Positions 41,601 to 53,300 are shown, counted from the stretch's first letter. The stretch: 64,000 nucleotides of DNA from Pleodorina starrii (GCA_030267565.1 BRXU01000085.1:1-64000), one strand, 5' to 3'. Notes: a model not told the origin generated them from the letters alone. Made by a program: numbers and translations.

Positions 41601-43925
41601 GCCGCCAGGGGCGGCTTTGCGGAAGACGTCGCACGCCTCCTCCTGCGGTACCGGAACGGCGGGGGCACCAAACTGCAACCCGTCAAAGCGGCAAACGAGC
41701 GCCGGCTGCCCGAAGCACTTATGAAGCGCCTCACGACCGCGCTCGGCGCCACAACCGAACGCTTTGCATCCCCCCTCAATGTAGCCGACTGCGTAGATAC
41801 ATACTATTCACGCTTTTCAGAGGACCAGCTCTTTGGGGCGAACCACGATGCATATACGCAGCCATTCACAGGCCTCTCCATCGCCCACCCGGAGCCTACG
41901 CCGGAGGAGGGGCATCACGCCCTAAGATGGGCCTTGGGATGGGCCGAGACAGTACGGTCTGAGAGCACACCCACCGCCACCCTCCTCCTGCTGCCCACGG
42001 CTCGAACGGCGCCATATACCCGTTACCTCACCCACCCGCTGGTCACTATGATCGGCAGAATCGACGCGTTCACGGGCACAGCCAGTCTGTACAGCGAAAC
42101 CCTTGAAGATACCCCCCAACCCTACCCGATGGGCATCACTCTTCTCTTAGTCAGCAACGCAACTGGTCGAACCCACGCCGAACGCCTCCGTCGGACTCTT
42201 GGCATGCCGGCTGCAACCGCCACCCCCATGGAGCCCTCCCACCCCTGGAACCCGCCCCAGTGGGTGCGGAAACGGGTGCGCAGTATGAGCGACCGGCCAC
42301 CCGCGGCGGCGGTACTCTCCTGTCCGTGCGACAACCTCACCTCTGCTGAGCGACAGGCCGTCTTCCGGACATTCCACGCCAAACAGTCGCTGCGATACGA
42401 CTCCCAGAACGCAATCTACACGGACGGATCTGTTCAAAAGGTAAAGGATGGCGACGAGGAACGACAAATACTGGGAGCCGCGGCCGTCGACGCACTCACC
42501 AATAAGACGCTCCACATCGATGTAAATGCTGGACATCATGGCTGCCAAACCATCACGAGGTGTGAACTAAGTGCCATCCACCAAGCACTCTACATGCGCA
42601 GAGGCACGCCTGAGGACAACACATTATCCATCTGGACGGACTCAGCCGCAGCCCTTTACCTAATAAAAAAGATGATCAATAACCCACAGAAACTCCGGCT
42701 CAGCAAACATAAGGCCCTGCTTGAGCAGATAGTCACTACTCTTAAAAAGAGAGCAGCATGCAATTTAACAACTTCCCTACTAAAAGTTAAAGCCCACACT
42801 GGCGTGAAATACAACGAAGAAGCAGATAAAGCAGCCGTACGGGCCGCGCGAGGCCTTGCAAAGCTCGACCCCGACGCACTAAGCACAACCGAAACATCTG
42901 ACAATAACCCACGTAACCAATACTGGTGGCTACGGAAGATACATGGGCCTGAGAAGAATGCTGGGCACTTTGCCAACGACCTCAACCGGGGCATCGACGC
43001 CCTAGTGCGACCGGAAACGCACTCGGGCTACACAAATGAGACAGATTACATGAAGTTTGTTGCCAATACCATACCCGACCTGGACATCAACGCCAGCGCA
43101 CGCACCCTACAGCGCAAGATAGGCCGACACAAGCACGCCAAACGGTGCTTCGACTACCTGTACGGCCAACTATGGAACGCCAAGCTCGCGAACCGCTTCA
43201 GGAAATCATTGGCCCCGGGAGGCCCAGTTGCGTCAGGAAGCTGCCCCCTGTGCCACAACCCCGACTCCGGGGGGCATATCCTGGGCGGCTGCCGCCACCC
43301 ACGGATGCACGCTCTATACATTCTTCGGCACAATCAGGCGGTTCAAACCATCACCAGTACGCTCGCTCGGGGAATCAACGGGGGCTGCTACACGGTCATG
43401 GACGCCTGCCCCGCAGATGACCGGCCGGACTATGTAGCAGGCACAAGACTACCGCACTGGCTGCTCCCAAACACCCCGGAGGGAGAACGGCTCAAAATGC
43501 GCCCCGATCTACTCCTCATCCCTAGCATCCCTCTTCACGAGGCACAAGAGATCGGATACATGGGGCCCCCGGACCCTAGTCAACACACCGTGCATATCCT
43601 CGAAATAGGATACACGGCCGACACCAACCACAAGCAGAAACAACATGACAAAGCCATCCAACACTCCGAGCTAGCCCGGCTCCTCACAAAGGAGGGGTGG
43701 AAAGTCTGTTACACAGCACAGGAAGCCATCAGCCTAGGCTTCGCCGGTACCATCCGAAAAGACTTACGCCCCCTTCTCTGCACCCTAGGGGCGGGCAGTG
43801 AAGCGGCCAAAACATGCTGCAACGAACTCCACGATCACGCTGTTCGGGCGCTCAATAAGATTGTGGTCACCCGGCGGCAAATGGAACGCTCCCCGCACGA
43901 GACGCAACAGCAGAGGGGCACATAA
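38568..43925 (+). CDS. Retrotransposon polyprotein, C-terminal part (RT-RNase H-CCHC-RLE), copy 2
   Basis: This is the continuation of the polyprotein after the C-run. The frame is open from 38568, and the first ATG is at 38784, already past RT blocks 1 and 2. Numbered from that ATG: RT block A has Asp21 (DFTSVFNT; copy 1 has DFTSAFNT), and FADD has Asp129 and Asp130. The possible methyltransferase-like region is about 995-1130. RNase H begins with TDGS at Asp1214. The CCHC knuckle is Cys1487, Cys1490, His1498 and Cys1503. The RLE has RHN, then RPD with Asp1575, and Glu1607 in HILEIGY. Unlike copy 1, the RLE stays in frame with RNase H. The stop at 43923-43925 is followed by a 3' untranslated region shared with copy 1. 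It cannot be translated with the N-terminal part unless the ribosome shifts frame or the extra C is an error. Confidence 0.9.
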   Translation, partial: HWTQSDTVLIPKKGDPLLIKNKRPIALANTLYKLYTSHITLNIVTYSEQAHIFTEAQEGYLRQRNTERQIQNVLHAIEDAGLTGRDLFLLYIDFTSVFNTIDHDKLLMIMYDLGYPDDLIEVFANLYSHAATRIRTEHGCTANIAIERGTIQGDTLSPVLFIIYMEPLLRWLHSGGRGYRYGCLRAEENDRHHFSSGAFADDLVILTNAVSDLRLQCSKIERYARWGALKVNVSKCQIQGILHGRARSDKDLSRGPGTQKYQTALERLLKNQIRIDDTPIPYAPPTQPYKYLGVHITPTLDWAEQVACVRAEVDRRGRGIQSSLATPDQRINMIRTLIHPFVAYSLPTMAYTPLDIASFDAQIAGIAKRSYGLKMGFPTRAILNPTARLGLGVGTVRTLYAVRAAKTLVLSLNDDGRLGAVTRALLHLQSRYMGTVPAHELKRECKFYTTLKQLALVREAGIELTDKGTAYETTMSSLAHLIGSLNPAAEPKALALLFRCVQPLLELGLDLRALRDQNTGTHIITTDQLQLIGGRNVGSRHRIALNQLSLAMNADPSVRARAPRYRGSTSLPPELRLIPDNPGLTGLTDETAGPKPIPYGRITKYLAPKPRDPVEAMQTALADTAPTPPGVIIANEATQPTPPGGATADPTTRRSTPRCHARQHQPRRLTDRDRLKAYLLRQNLKPATGIVDTDAIGWNPRHTPLTIQHCEELLRHPHHKGLLTRVGSAERLLQMLLGEEPWPAEVPARYGISITQFLFGDQERVACINAEIRKRVAVDKPTPKRQRTIHPPSQGTHRTYYLVDWERTAVTKGALALYAANGYHPQAVHPHAPPNGTPPQVGLVEVDWEPTTDEGTRLAQQDNWIELLNAFRDRRAQEAGHDPGRAAETRDKHLTERQQQGRWETECLNTTRGQRLLRQFVEINVQPGNPDKDIYPTGRYTIQIGKHNGPLCGTPWEGDWDIPEGLQTIGLALVYGPQGNCVGQISVCRLRSLWYRYQDAQQNRPEDHARLAARGGFAEDVARLLLRYRNGGGTKLQPVKAANERRLPEALMKRLTTALGATTERFASPLNVADCVDTYYSRFSEDQLFGANHDAYTQPFTGLSIAHPEPTPEEGHHALRWALGWAETVRSESTPTATLLLLPTARTAPYTRYLTHPLVTMIGRIDAFTGTASLYSETLEDTPQPYPMGITLLLVSNATGRTHAERLRRTLGMPAATATPMEPSHPWNPPQWVRKRVRSMSDRPPAAAVLSCPCDNLTSAERQAVFRTFHAKQSLRYDSQNAIYTDGSVQKVKDGDEERQILGAAAVDALTNKTLHIDVNAGHHGCQTITRCELSAIHQALYMRRGTPEDNTLSIWTDSAAALYLIKKMINNPQKLRLSKHKALLEQIVTTLKKRAACNLTTSLLKVKAHTGVKYNEEADKAAVRAARGLAKLDPDALSTTETSDNNPRNQYWWLRKIHGPEKNAGHFANDLNRGIDALVRPETHSGYTNETDYMKFVANTIPDLDINASARTLQRKIGRHKHAKRCFDYLYGQLWNAKLANRFRKSLAPGGPVASGSCPLCHNPDSGGHILGGCRHPRMHALYILRHNQAVQTITSTLARGINGGCYTVMDACPADDRPDYVAGTRLPHWLLPNTPEGERLKMRPDLLLIPSIPLHEAQEIGYMGPPDPSQHTVHILEIGYTADTNHKQKQHDKAIQHSELARLLTKEGWKVCYTAQEAISLGFAGTIRKDLRPLLCTLGAGSEAAKTCCNELHDHAVRALNKIVVTRRQMERSPHETQQQRGT
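43236..43800 (+). other. CCHC zinc knuckle and restriction-like endonuclease domain, copy 2
   Basis: CPLC...GGHILGGC gives a C-x2-C-x7-H-x4-C knuckle. RHNQAVQTI follows, then RPDLLLI and, 32 residues after the Asp, Glu in LEIGY, then a Lys/Gln-rich helix and WKVCY. R2-type elements have the same CCHC-RHN-(K/R)PD-(D/E) order, with catalytic Asp and Asp/Glu usually closer (12-14 residues), so a loop insertion is implied here. The nuclease would make a target nick, in addition to the APE domain of the same polyprotein. Confidence 0.85.
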
Positions 43926-44042
43926 CTAACACATACTCGTTCTCAACCCCCACCGCGGTGGCGGGGGAGGACTGGGACCGGGGAAACCCGTCACCCCACC
44001 TCCTCTGCTCCCTTAACCCACGCCTCGGCCTCCGGTCGGGCG
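43926..44042 (+). other. 3' untranslated region of retrotransposon copy 2
   Basis: This matches 19500-19616 of copy 1 in reverse complement, including the palindrome ccaccgcggtgg flanked by C and G runs. Conservation between copies fits a role as the RNA end recognised by the element's own reverse transcriptase, by analogy with other non-LTR elements. Confidence 0.8.
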
Positions 44043-44063
44043 TATTATTATTATTATTATTAT
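44043..44063 (+). repeat. (TTA)n 3' tail of retrotransposon copy 2
   Basis: Seven TAT/TTA units follow gggcg and run directly into the TSD copy at 44064. Confidence 0.92.
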
Positions 44064-44072
44064 TCTAGGGCA
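44064..44072. repeat. Target-site duplication, plus-strand retrotransposon (3' side)
   Basis: tctagggca repeats 32613-32621. The first T could also belong to the TTA tail, so the duplication is 8-9 bp. Confidence 0.83.
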
Positions 44073-45900
44073 TGGTGTGATCAGATGCTGCGAACTTTAT
44101 TCGTATGGCAGTGGCACGCGTTTCGCCCCTGTGCACCCCTGTGCCTTTGCAGCTGAGGTGTGAAACCAGCCCAGCCCTCCTACACACGGTTATCGTCGTA
44201 CCTAGGCCGGTAGACTTGGCACACAGATGCCTTAATACAATATCTAGGGCATGGTGTGATCAGATGCTGCGAACTTTACTCGTACGGCAGTGGCACGCGT
44301 TTCGCCCCTGTGCACCCCTGTGCCTTTGCAGCTGAGGTGTGAAACCAGCCCAGCCCTCCTACACACGGTTATCGTCGTACCTAGGCGGGTAGACTTGGCA
44401 CACAGCTGCCTTAATACAATACCTAGGGCATGGTGTGATCAGATGCTGCGAACTTTACTCGTACGGCAGTGGCACGCGTTTCACCCCTTTGCACCCCTGT
44501 GCCTTTGCAGCTGAGGTGTGAAACCAGCCCAGCCCTCCTACACACGGTTATCGTCGTACCTAGGCCGGTAGACTTGGCACACAGATGCCTTTATACAATA
44601 CCTAGGGCATGGTGTGATCAGATGCTGCGAACTTTACTCGTACGGCAGTGGCACGCGTTTCGCCCCTGTGCACCCCTGTGCCTTTGCAGCTGAGGTGTGA
44701 AACCAGCCCAGCCCTCCTACACACGGTTATCGTCGGACCTAGGCCGGTAGACTTGGCACACAGATGCCTTAATACAATATCTAGGGCATGGTGTGATCAG
44801 ATGCTGCGAACTTTACTCGTACGGCAGTGGCACGCGTTTCGCCCCTGTGCACCCCTGTGCCTTTGCAGCTGAGGTGTGAAACCAGCCCAGCCCTCCTACA
44901 CACGGTTATCGTCGTACCTAGGCCGGTAGACTTGGCACACAGATGCCTTAATACAATACCTAGGGCATGGTGTGATCAGATGCTGCGAACTTTACTCGTA
45001 CGGCAGTGGCACGCGTTTCGCCCCTTTGCACCCCTGTGCCTTTGCAGCTGAGGTGTGAAACCAGCCCAGCCCTCCTACACACGGTTATCGTCGGACCTAG
45101 GCCGGTAGACTTGGCACACAGATGACTCAATACAATACCTAGGGCATGGTGTGATCAGATGCTGCGAACTTTACTCGTACGGCAGTGGCACGCGTTTCGC
45201 CCCTGTGCACCCCTGTGCCTTTGCAGCTGAGGTGTGAAACCAGCCCAGCCCTCCTACACACGGTTATCGTCGGACCTAGGCCGGTAGACTTGGCACACAG
45301 ATGCCTTAATACAATACCTAGGGCATGGTGTGATCAGATGCTGCGAACTTTACTCGTACGGCAGTGGCACGCGTTTCGCCCCTGTGCACCCCTGTGCCTT
45401 TGCAGCTGAGGTGTGAAACCAGCCCAGCCCTCCTACACACGGTTATCGTCGGACCTAGGCGGGTAGACTTGGCCCACAGCTGCCTTAATACAATACCTAG
45501 GGCATGGTGTGATCAGATGCTGCGAACTTTACTCGTACGGCAGTGGCACGCGTTTCGCCCCTTTGCACCCCTGTGCCTTTGCAGCTGAGGTGTGAAACCA
45601 GCCCAGCCCTCCTACACACGGTTATCGTCGTACCTAGGCCGGTAGACTTGGCACACAGATGCCTTAATACAATACCTAGGGCATGGTGTGATCAGATGCT
45701 GCGAACTTTACTCGTACGGCAGTGGCACGCGTTTCGCCCCTTTGCACCCCTGTGCCTTTGCAGCTGAGGTGTGAAACCAGCCCAGCCCTCCTACACACGG
45801 TTATCGTCGTACCTAGGCCGGTAGACTTGGCACACAGATGCCTTAATACAATACCTAGGGCATGGTGTGATCAGATGCTGCGAACTTTACTCGTACGGCA

Positions 45901-48330
45901 GTGGCACGCGTTTCGCCCCTTTGCACCCCTGTGCCTTTGCAGCTGAGGTGTGAAACCAGCCCAGCCCTCCTACACACGGTTATCGTCGTACCTAGGCCAG
46001 TAGACTTGGCACACAGATGCCTTAATACAATACCTAGGGCATGGTGTGATCAGATGCTGCGAACTTTACTCGTACGGCAGTGGCACGCGTTTCGCCCCTT
46101 TGCACCCCTGTGCCTTTGCAGCTGAGGTGTGAAACCAGCCCAGCCCTCCTACACACGGTTATCGTCGGACCTAGGCCGGTAGACTTGGCACACAGATGCC
46201 TCAATACAATACCTAGGGCATGGTGTGATCAGATGCTGCGAACTTTACTCGTACGGCAGTGGCACGCGTTTCGCCCCTTTGCACCCCTGTGCCTTTGCAA
46301 CTGAGGTGTGAAACCAGCCCAGCCCTCCTACACACGGTTATCGTCGTACCTAGGCCGGTAGACTTGGCCCACAGATGCCTTAAGACAATACCTAGGGCAT
46401 GGTGTGATCAGATGCTGCGAACTTTACTCGTACGGCAGTGGCACGCGTTTCGCCCCTTTGCACCCCTGTGCCTTTGCAGCTGAGGTGTGAAACCAGCCCA
46501 GCCCTCCTACACACGGTTATCGTCGTACCTAGGCCGGTAGACTTGGCACACAGATGCCTTAATACAATACCTAGGGCATGGTGTGATCAGATGCTGCGAA
46601 CTTTACTCGTACGGCAGTGGCACGCGTTTCGCCCCTTTGCACCCCTGTGCCTTTGCAGCTGAGGTGTGAAACCAGCCCAGCCCTCCTACACACGGTTATC
46701 GTCGGACCTAGGCCGGTAGACTTGGCACACAGATGCCTCAATACAATACCTAGGGCATGGTGTGATCAGATGCTGCGAACTTTACTCGTACGGCAGTGGC
46801 ACGCGTTTCGCCCCTTTGCACCCCTGTGCCTTTGCAACTGAGGTGTGAAACCAGCCCAGCCCTCCTACACACAGTTATCGTCGTACCTAGGCCGGTAGAC
46901 TTGGCACACAGATCCCTTAATACAATATCTAGGGCATGGTGTGATCAGATGCTGCGAACTTTACTCGTACGGCAGTGGCACGCGTTTCGCCCCTTTGCAC
47001 CCCTGTGCCTTTGCAACTGAGGTGTGAAACCAGCCCAGCCCTCCTACACACGGTTATCGTCGTACCTAGGCCGGTAGACTTGGCACACAGATGCCTTAAT
47101 ACAATACCTAGGGCATGGTGTGATCAGATGCTGCGAACTTTACTCGTACGGCAGTGGCACGCGTTTCGCCCCTTTGCACCCCTGTGCCTTTGCAGCTGAG
47201 GTGTGAAACCAGCCCAGCCCTCCTACACACGGTTATCGTCGTACCTAGGCCAGTAGACTTGGCACACAGATGCCTTAATACAATACCTAGGGCATGGTGT
47301 GATCAGATGCTGCGAACTTTACTCGTACGGCAGTGGCACGCGTTTCGCCCCTTTGCACCCCTGTGCCTTTGCAGCTGAGGTGTGAAACCAGCCCAGCCCT
47401 CCTACACACGGTTATCGTCGGACCTAGGCCGGTAGACTTGGCACACAGATGCCTCAATACAATACCTAGGGCATGGTGTGATCAGATGCTGCGAACTTTA
47501 CTCGTACGGCAGTGGCACGCGTTTCGCCCCTTTGCACCCCTGTGCCTTTGCAACTGAGGTGTGAAACCAGCCCAGCCCTCCTACACACGGTTATCGTCGT
47601 ACCTAGGCCGGTAGACTTGGCCCACAGATGCCTTAAGACAATACCTAGGGCATGGTGTGATCAGATGCTGCGAACTTTACTCGTACGGCAGTGGCACGCG
47701 TTTCGCCCCTTTGCACCCCTGTGCCTTTGCAGCTGAGGTGTGAAACCAGCCCAGCCCTCCTACACACGGTTATCGTCGTACCTAGGCCGGTAGACTTGGC
47801 ACACAGATGCCTTAATACAATACCTAGGGCATGGTGTGATCAGATGCTGCGAACTTTACTCGTACGGCAGTGGCACGCGTTTCGCCCCTTTGCACCCCTG
47901 TGCCTTTGCAGCTGAGGTGTGAAACCAGCCCAGCCCTCCTACACACGGTTATCGTCGGACCTAGGCCGGTAGACTTGGCACACAGATGCCTCAATACAAT
48001 ACCTAGGGCATGGTGTGATCAGATGCTGCGAACTTTACTCGTACGGCAGTGGCACGCGTTTCGCCCCTTTGCACCCCTGTGCCTTTGCAACTGAGGTGTG
48101 AAACCAGCCCAGCCCTCCTACACACAGTTATCGTCGTACCTAGGCCGGTAGACTTGGCACACAGATCCCTTAATACAATATCTAGGGCATGGTGTGATCA
48201 GATGCTGCGAACTTTACTCGTACGGCAGTGGCACGCGTTTCGCCCCTTTGCACCCCTGTGCCTTTGCAACTGAGGTGTGAAACCAGCCCAGCCCTCCTAC
48301 ACACGGTTATCGTCGTACCTAGGCCGGTAG
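45901..48330. repeat. 7-monomer higher-order repeat (1253 bp)
   Basis: Private variants recur 1253 bp apart: taggccagtag (45994, 47247), ccttaagacaat (46378, 47631) and agatcccttaat (46911, 48164, and again 49417). This is exactly 7 x 179. Confidence 0.85.
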
Positions 48331-50375
48331 ACTTGGCACACAGATGCCTTAATACAATACCTAGGGCATGGTGTGATCAGATGCTGCGAACTTTACTCGT
48401 ACGGCAGTGGCACGCGTTTCGCCCCTTTGCACCCCTGTGCCTTTGCAACTGAGGTGTGAAACCAGCCCAGCCCTCCTACACACGGTTATCGTCGGACCTA
48501 GGCCGGTAGACTTGGCGCACAGATGCCTTAATACAATACCTAGGGCATGGTGTGATCAGATGCTGCGAACTTTACTCGTACGGCAGTGGCACGCGTTTCG
48601 CCCCTTTGCACCCCTGTGCCTTTGCAACTGAGGTGTGAAACCAGCCCAGCCCTCCTACACACGGTTATCGTCGTACCTAGGCCGGTAGACTTGGCACACA
48701 GATGCCTCAATACAATACCTAGGGCATGGTGTGATCAGATGCTGCGAACTTTACTCGTACGGCAGTGGCACGCGTTTCGCCCCTTTGCACCCCTGTGCCT
48801 TTGCAACTGAGGTGTGAAACCAGCCCAGCCCTCCTACACACGGTTATCGTCGTACCTAGGCCGGTAGACTTGGCACACAGATGCCTTAATACAATACCTA
48901 GGGCATGGTGTGATCAGATGCTGCGAACTTTACTCGTACGGCAGTGGCACGCGTTTCGCCCCTGTGCACCCCTGTGCCTTTGCAGCTGAGGTGTGAAACC
49001 AGCCCAGCCCTCCTACACACGGTTATCGTCGTACCTAGGCCGGTAGACTTGGCACACAGATGCCTTAATACAATACCTAGGGCATGGTGTGATCAGATGC
49101 TGCGAACTTTACTCGTACGGCAGTGGCACGCGTTTCGCCCCTTTGCACCCCTGTGCCTTTGCAACTGAGGTGTGAAACCAGCCCAGCCCTCCTACACACG
49201 GTTATCGTCGGACCTAGGCCGGTAGACTTGGCACACAGATGCCTCAATACAATACCTAGGGCATGGTGTGATCAGATGCTGCGAACTTTACTCGTACGGC
49301 AGTGGCACGCGTTTCGCCCCTTTGCACCCCTGTGCCTTTGCAACTGAGGTGTGAAACCAGCCCAGCCCTCCTACACACAGTTATCGTCGTACCTAGGCCG
49401 GTAGACTTGGCACACAGATCCCTTAATACAATATCTAGGGCATGGTGTGATCAGATGCTGCGAACTTTACTCGTATGGCAGTGGCACGCGTTTCGCCCCT
49501 TTGCACCCCTGTGCCTTTGCAACTGAGGTGTGAAACCAGCCCAGCCCTCCTACACACGGTTATCGTCGTACCTAGGCCGGTAGACTTGGCACACAGATGC
49601 CTTGATACAATATCTAGGGCATGGTGTGATCAGATGCTGCGAACTTTACTCGTACGGCAGTGGCACGCGTTTCGCCCCTTTGCACCCCTGTGCCTTTGCA
49701 ACTGAGGTGTGAAACCAGCCCAGCCCTCCTACACACGGTTATCGTCGGACCTAGGCCGGTAGACTTGGCACACAGATGCCTTAATACAATACCTAGGGCA
49801 TGGTGTGATCAGATGCTGCGAACTTTACTCGTACGGCAGTGGCACGCGTTTCGCCCCTTTGCACCCCTGTGCCTTTGCAACTGAGGTGTGAAACCAGCCC
49901 AGCCCTCCTACACACGGTTATCGTCGTACCTAGGCCGGTAGACTTGGCACACAGATGCCTTAATACAATATCTAGGGCATGGTGTGATCAGATGCTGCGA
50001 ACTTTACTCGTACGGCAGTGGCACGCGTTTCGCCCCTTTGCACCCCTGTGCCTTTGCAACTGAGGTGTGAAACCAGCCCAGCCCTCCTACACACGGTTAT
50101 CGTCGGACCTAGGCCGGTAGACTTGGCACACAGATGCCTTGATACAATATCTAGGGCATGGTGTGATCAGATGCTGCGAACTTTACTCGTACGGCAGTGG
50201 CACGCGTTTCGCCCCTGTGCACCCCTGTGCCTTTGCAGCTGAGGTGTGAAACCAGCCCAGCCCTCCTACACACGGTTATCGTCGTACCTAGGCCGGTAGA
50301 CTTGGCACACAGATGCCTTAATACAATACCTAGGGCATGGTGTGATCAGATGCTGCGAACTTTATTCGTACGGCA

Positions 50376-53300
50376 GTGGCACGCGTTTCGCCCCTGTGCA
50401 CCCCTGTGCCTTTGCAGCTGAGGTGTGAAACCAGCCCAGCCCTCCTACACACGGTTATCGTCGTACCTAGGCCGGTAGACTTGGCACACAGATGCCTTAA
50501 TACAATATCTAGGGCATGGTGTGATCAGATGCTGCGAACTTTACTCGTACGGCAGTGGCACGCGTTTCGCCCCTTTGCACCCCTGTGCCTTTGCAACTGA
50601 GGTGTGAAACCAGCCCAGCCCTCCTACACACGGTTATCGTCGTACCTAGGCCGGTAGACTTGGCCCACAGATGCCTTAATACAATACCTAGGGCATGGTG
50701 TGATCAGATGCTGCGAACTTTACTCGTACGGCAGTGGCACGCGTTTCGCCCCTTTGCACCCCTGTGCCTTTGCAGCTGAGGTGTGAAACCAGCCCAGCCC
50801 TCCTACACACGGTTATCGTCGTACCTAGGCCGGTAGACTTGGCACACAGATGCCTTAATACAATACCTAGGGCATGGTATGATCAGATGCTGAGAACTTT
50901 ACTCGTACGGCAGTGGCACGCGTTTCGCCCCTTTGCACCCCTGTGCCTTTGCAACTGAGGTGTGAAACCAGCCCAGCCCTCCTACACACGGTTATCGTCG
51001 TACCTAGGCCGGTAGACTTGGCACACAGATGCCTTAATACAATACCTAGGGCATGGTGTGATCAGATGCTGCGAACTTTACTCGTACGGCAGTGGCACGC
51101 GTTTCGCCCCTTTGCACCCCTGTGCCTTTGCAACTGAGGTGTGAAACCAGCCCAGCCCTCCTACACACGGTTATCGTCGTACCTAGGCCGGTAGACTTGG
51201 CCCACAGATGCCTTGATACAATACCTAGGGCATGGTGTGATCAGATGCTGCGAACTTTACTCGTACGGCAGTGGCACGCGTTTCGCCCCTTTGCACCCCT
51301 GTGCCTTTGCAACTGAGGTGTGAAACCAGCCCAGCCCTCCTACACACGGTTATCGTCGTACCTAGGCCGGTAGACTTGGCACACAGATGCCTTAATACAA
51401 TACCTAGGGCATGGTGTGATCAGATGCTGCGAACTTTACTCGTACGGCAGTGGCACGCGTTTCGCCCCTTTGCACCCCTGTGCCTTTGCAGCTGAGGTGT
51501 GAAACCAGCCCAGCCCTCCTACACACGGTTATCGTCGTACCTAGGCCGGTAGACTTGGCACACAGATGCCTTAATACAATACCTAGGGCATGGTGTGATC
51601 ATATGCTGCGAACTTTACTCGTACGGCAGTGGCACGCGTTTCGCCCCTGTGCACCCCTGTGCCTTTGCAGCTGAGGTGTGAAACCAGCCCAGCCCTCCTA
51701 CACACGGTTATCGTCGGACCTAGGCCGGTAGACTTGGCACACAGATGCCTTAATACAATACCTAGGGCATGGTGTGATCAGATGCTGCGAACTTTACTCG
51801 TACGGCAGTGGCACGCGTTTCGCCCCTTTGCACCCCTGTGCCTTTGCAACTGAGGTGTGAAACCAGCCCAGCCCTCCTACACACGGTTATCGTCGTACCT
51901 AGGCCGGTAGACTTGGCACACAGATGCCTTAATACAATACCTAGGGCATGGTGTGATCAGATGCTGCGAACTTTACTCGTACGGCAGTGGCACGCGTTTC
52001 GCCCCTTTGCACCCCTGTGCCTTTGCAGCTGAGGTGTGAAACCAGCCCAGCCCTCCTACACACGGTTATCGTCGGACCTAGGCCGGTAGACTTGGCACAC
52101 AGATGCCTTAATACAATACCTAGGGCATGGTGTGATCAGATGCTGCGAACTTTACTCGTACGGCAGTGGCACGCGTTTCGCCCCTTTGCACCCCTGTGCC
52201 TTTGCAACTGAGGTGTGAAACCAGCCCAGCCCTCCTACACACGGTTATCGTCGTACCTAGGCCGGTAGACTTGGCACACAGATGCCTTAATACAATACCT
52301 AGGGCATGGTGTGATCAGATGCTGCGAACTTTACTCGTACGGCAGTGGCACGCGTTTCGCCCCTTTGCACCCCTGTGCCTTTGCAGCTGAGGTGTGAAAC
52401 CAGCCCAGCCCTCCTACACACGGTTATCGTCGGACCTAGGCCGGTAGACTTGGCACACAGATGCCTTAATACAATACCTAGGGCATGGTGTGATCAGATG
52501 CTGCGAACTTTACTCGTACGGCAGTGGCACGCGTTTCGCCCCTTTGCACCCCTGTGCCTTTGCAACTGAGGTGTGAAACCAGCCCAGCCCTCCTACACAC
52601 GGTTATCGTCGTACCTAGGCCGGTAGACTTGGCCCACAGATGCCTTAATACAATACCTAGGGCATGGTGTGATCAGATGCTGCGAACTTTACTCGTACGG
52701 CAGTGGCACGCGTTTCGCCCCTTTGCACCCCTGTGCCTTTGCAGCTGAGGTGTGAAACCAGCCCAGCCCTCCTACACACGGTTATCGTCGTACCTAGGCC
52801 GGTAGACTTGGCACACAGATGCCTTAATACAATACCTAGGGCATGGTGTGATCAGATGCTGCGAACTTTACTCGTACGGCAGTGGCACGCGTTTCGCCCC
52901 TGTGCACCCCTGTGCCTTTGCAGCTGAGGTGTGAAACCAGCCCAGCCCTCCTACACACGGTTATCGTCGTACCTAGGCCGGTAGACTTGGCACACAGATG
53001 CCTTAATACAATACCTAGGGCATGGTGTGATCAGATGCTGCGAACTTTACTCGTACGGCAGTGGCACGCGTTTCGCCCCTGTGCACCCCTGTGCCTTTGC
53101 AGCTGAGGTGTGAAACCAGCCCAGCCCTCCTACACACGGTTATCGTCGTACCTAGGCCGGTAGACTTGGCACACAGATGCCTTAATACAATACCTAGGGC
53201 ATGGTGTGATCAGATGCTGCGAACTTTACTCGTACGGCAGTGGCACGCGTTTCGCCCCTGTGCACCCCTGTGCCTTTGCAGCTGAGGTGTGAAACCAGCC

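Larger units (their letters stand above)
32622..44063 (+). mobile_element. Dualen/RandI-type non-LTR retrotransposon, copy 2, longest copy
   Basis: This is an 11,442-bp insertion in plus orientation with a 9-bp TSD tctagggca, a 5' leader, a polyprotein of about 3,600 codons in two frames, a short 3' untranslated region and a TTA tail. It contains everything found in copy 1 plus about 2 kb more at the 5' side, including most of a multi-pass membrane region. A nine-C run at 38560-38568 (eight in copy 1) breaks the frame inside the reverse transcriptase. Whether 32622 is the true 5' end of the family or a chimeric end is uncertain, because a 23-bp satellite fragment lies at 33047-33069 in the leader. 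Confidence 0.92.

Noticed and set aside
33088..43000. Antisense and alternate-frame open frames over copy 2 (for example 35807-36628, 273 codons)
   Set aside because: They lie opposite the proline-rich linker, where high G+C suppresses stop codons. Composition is biased and no motif is seen.
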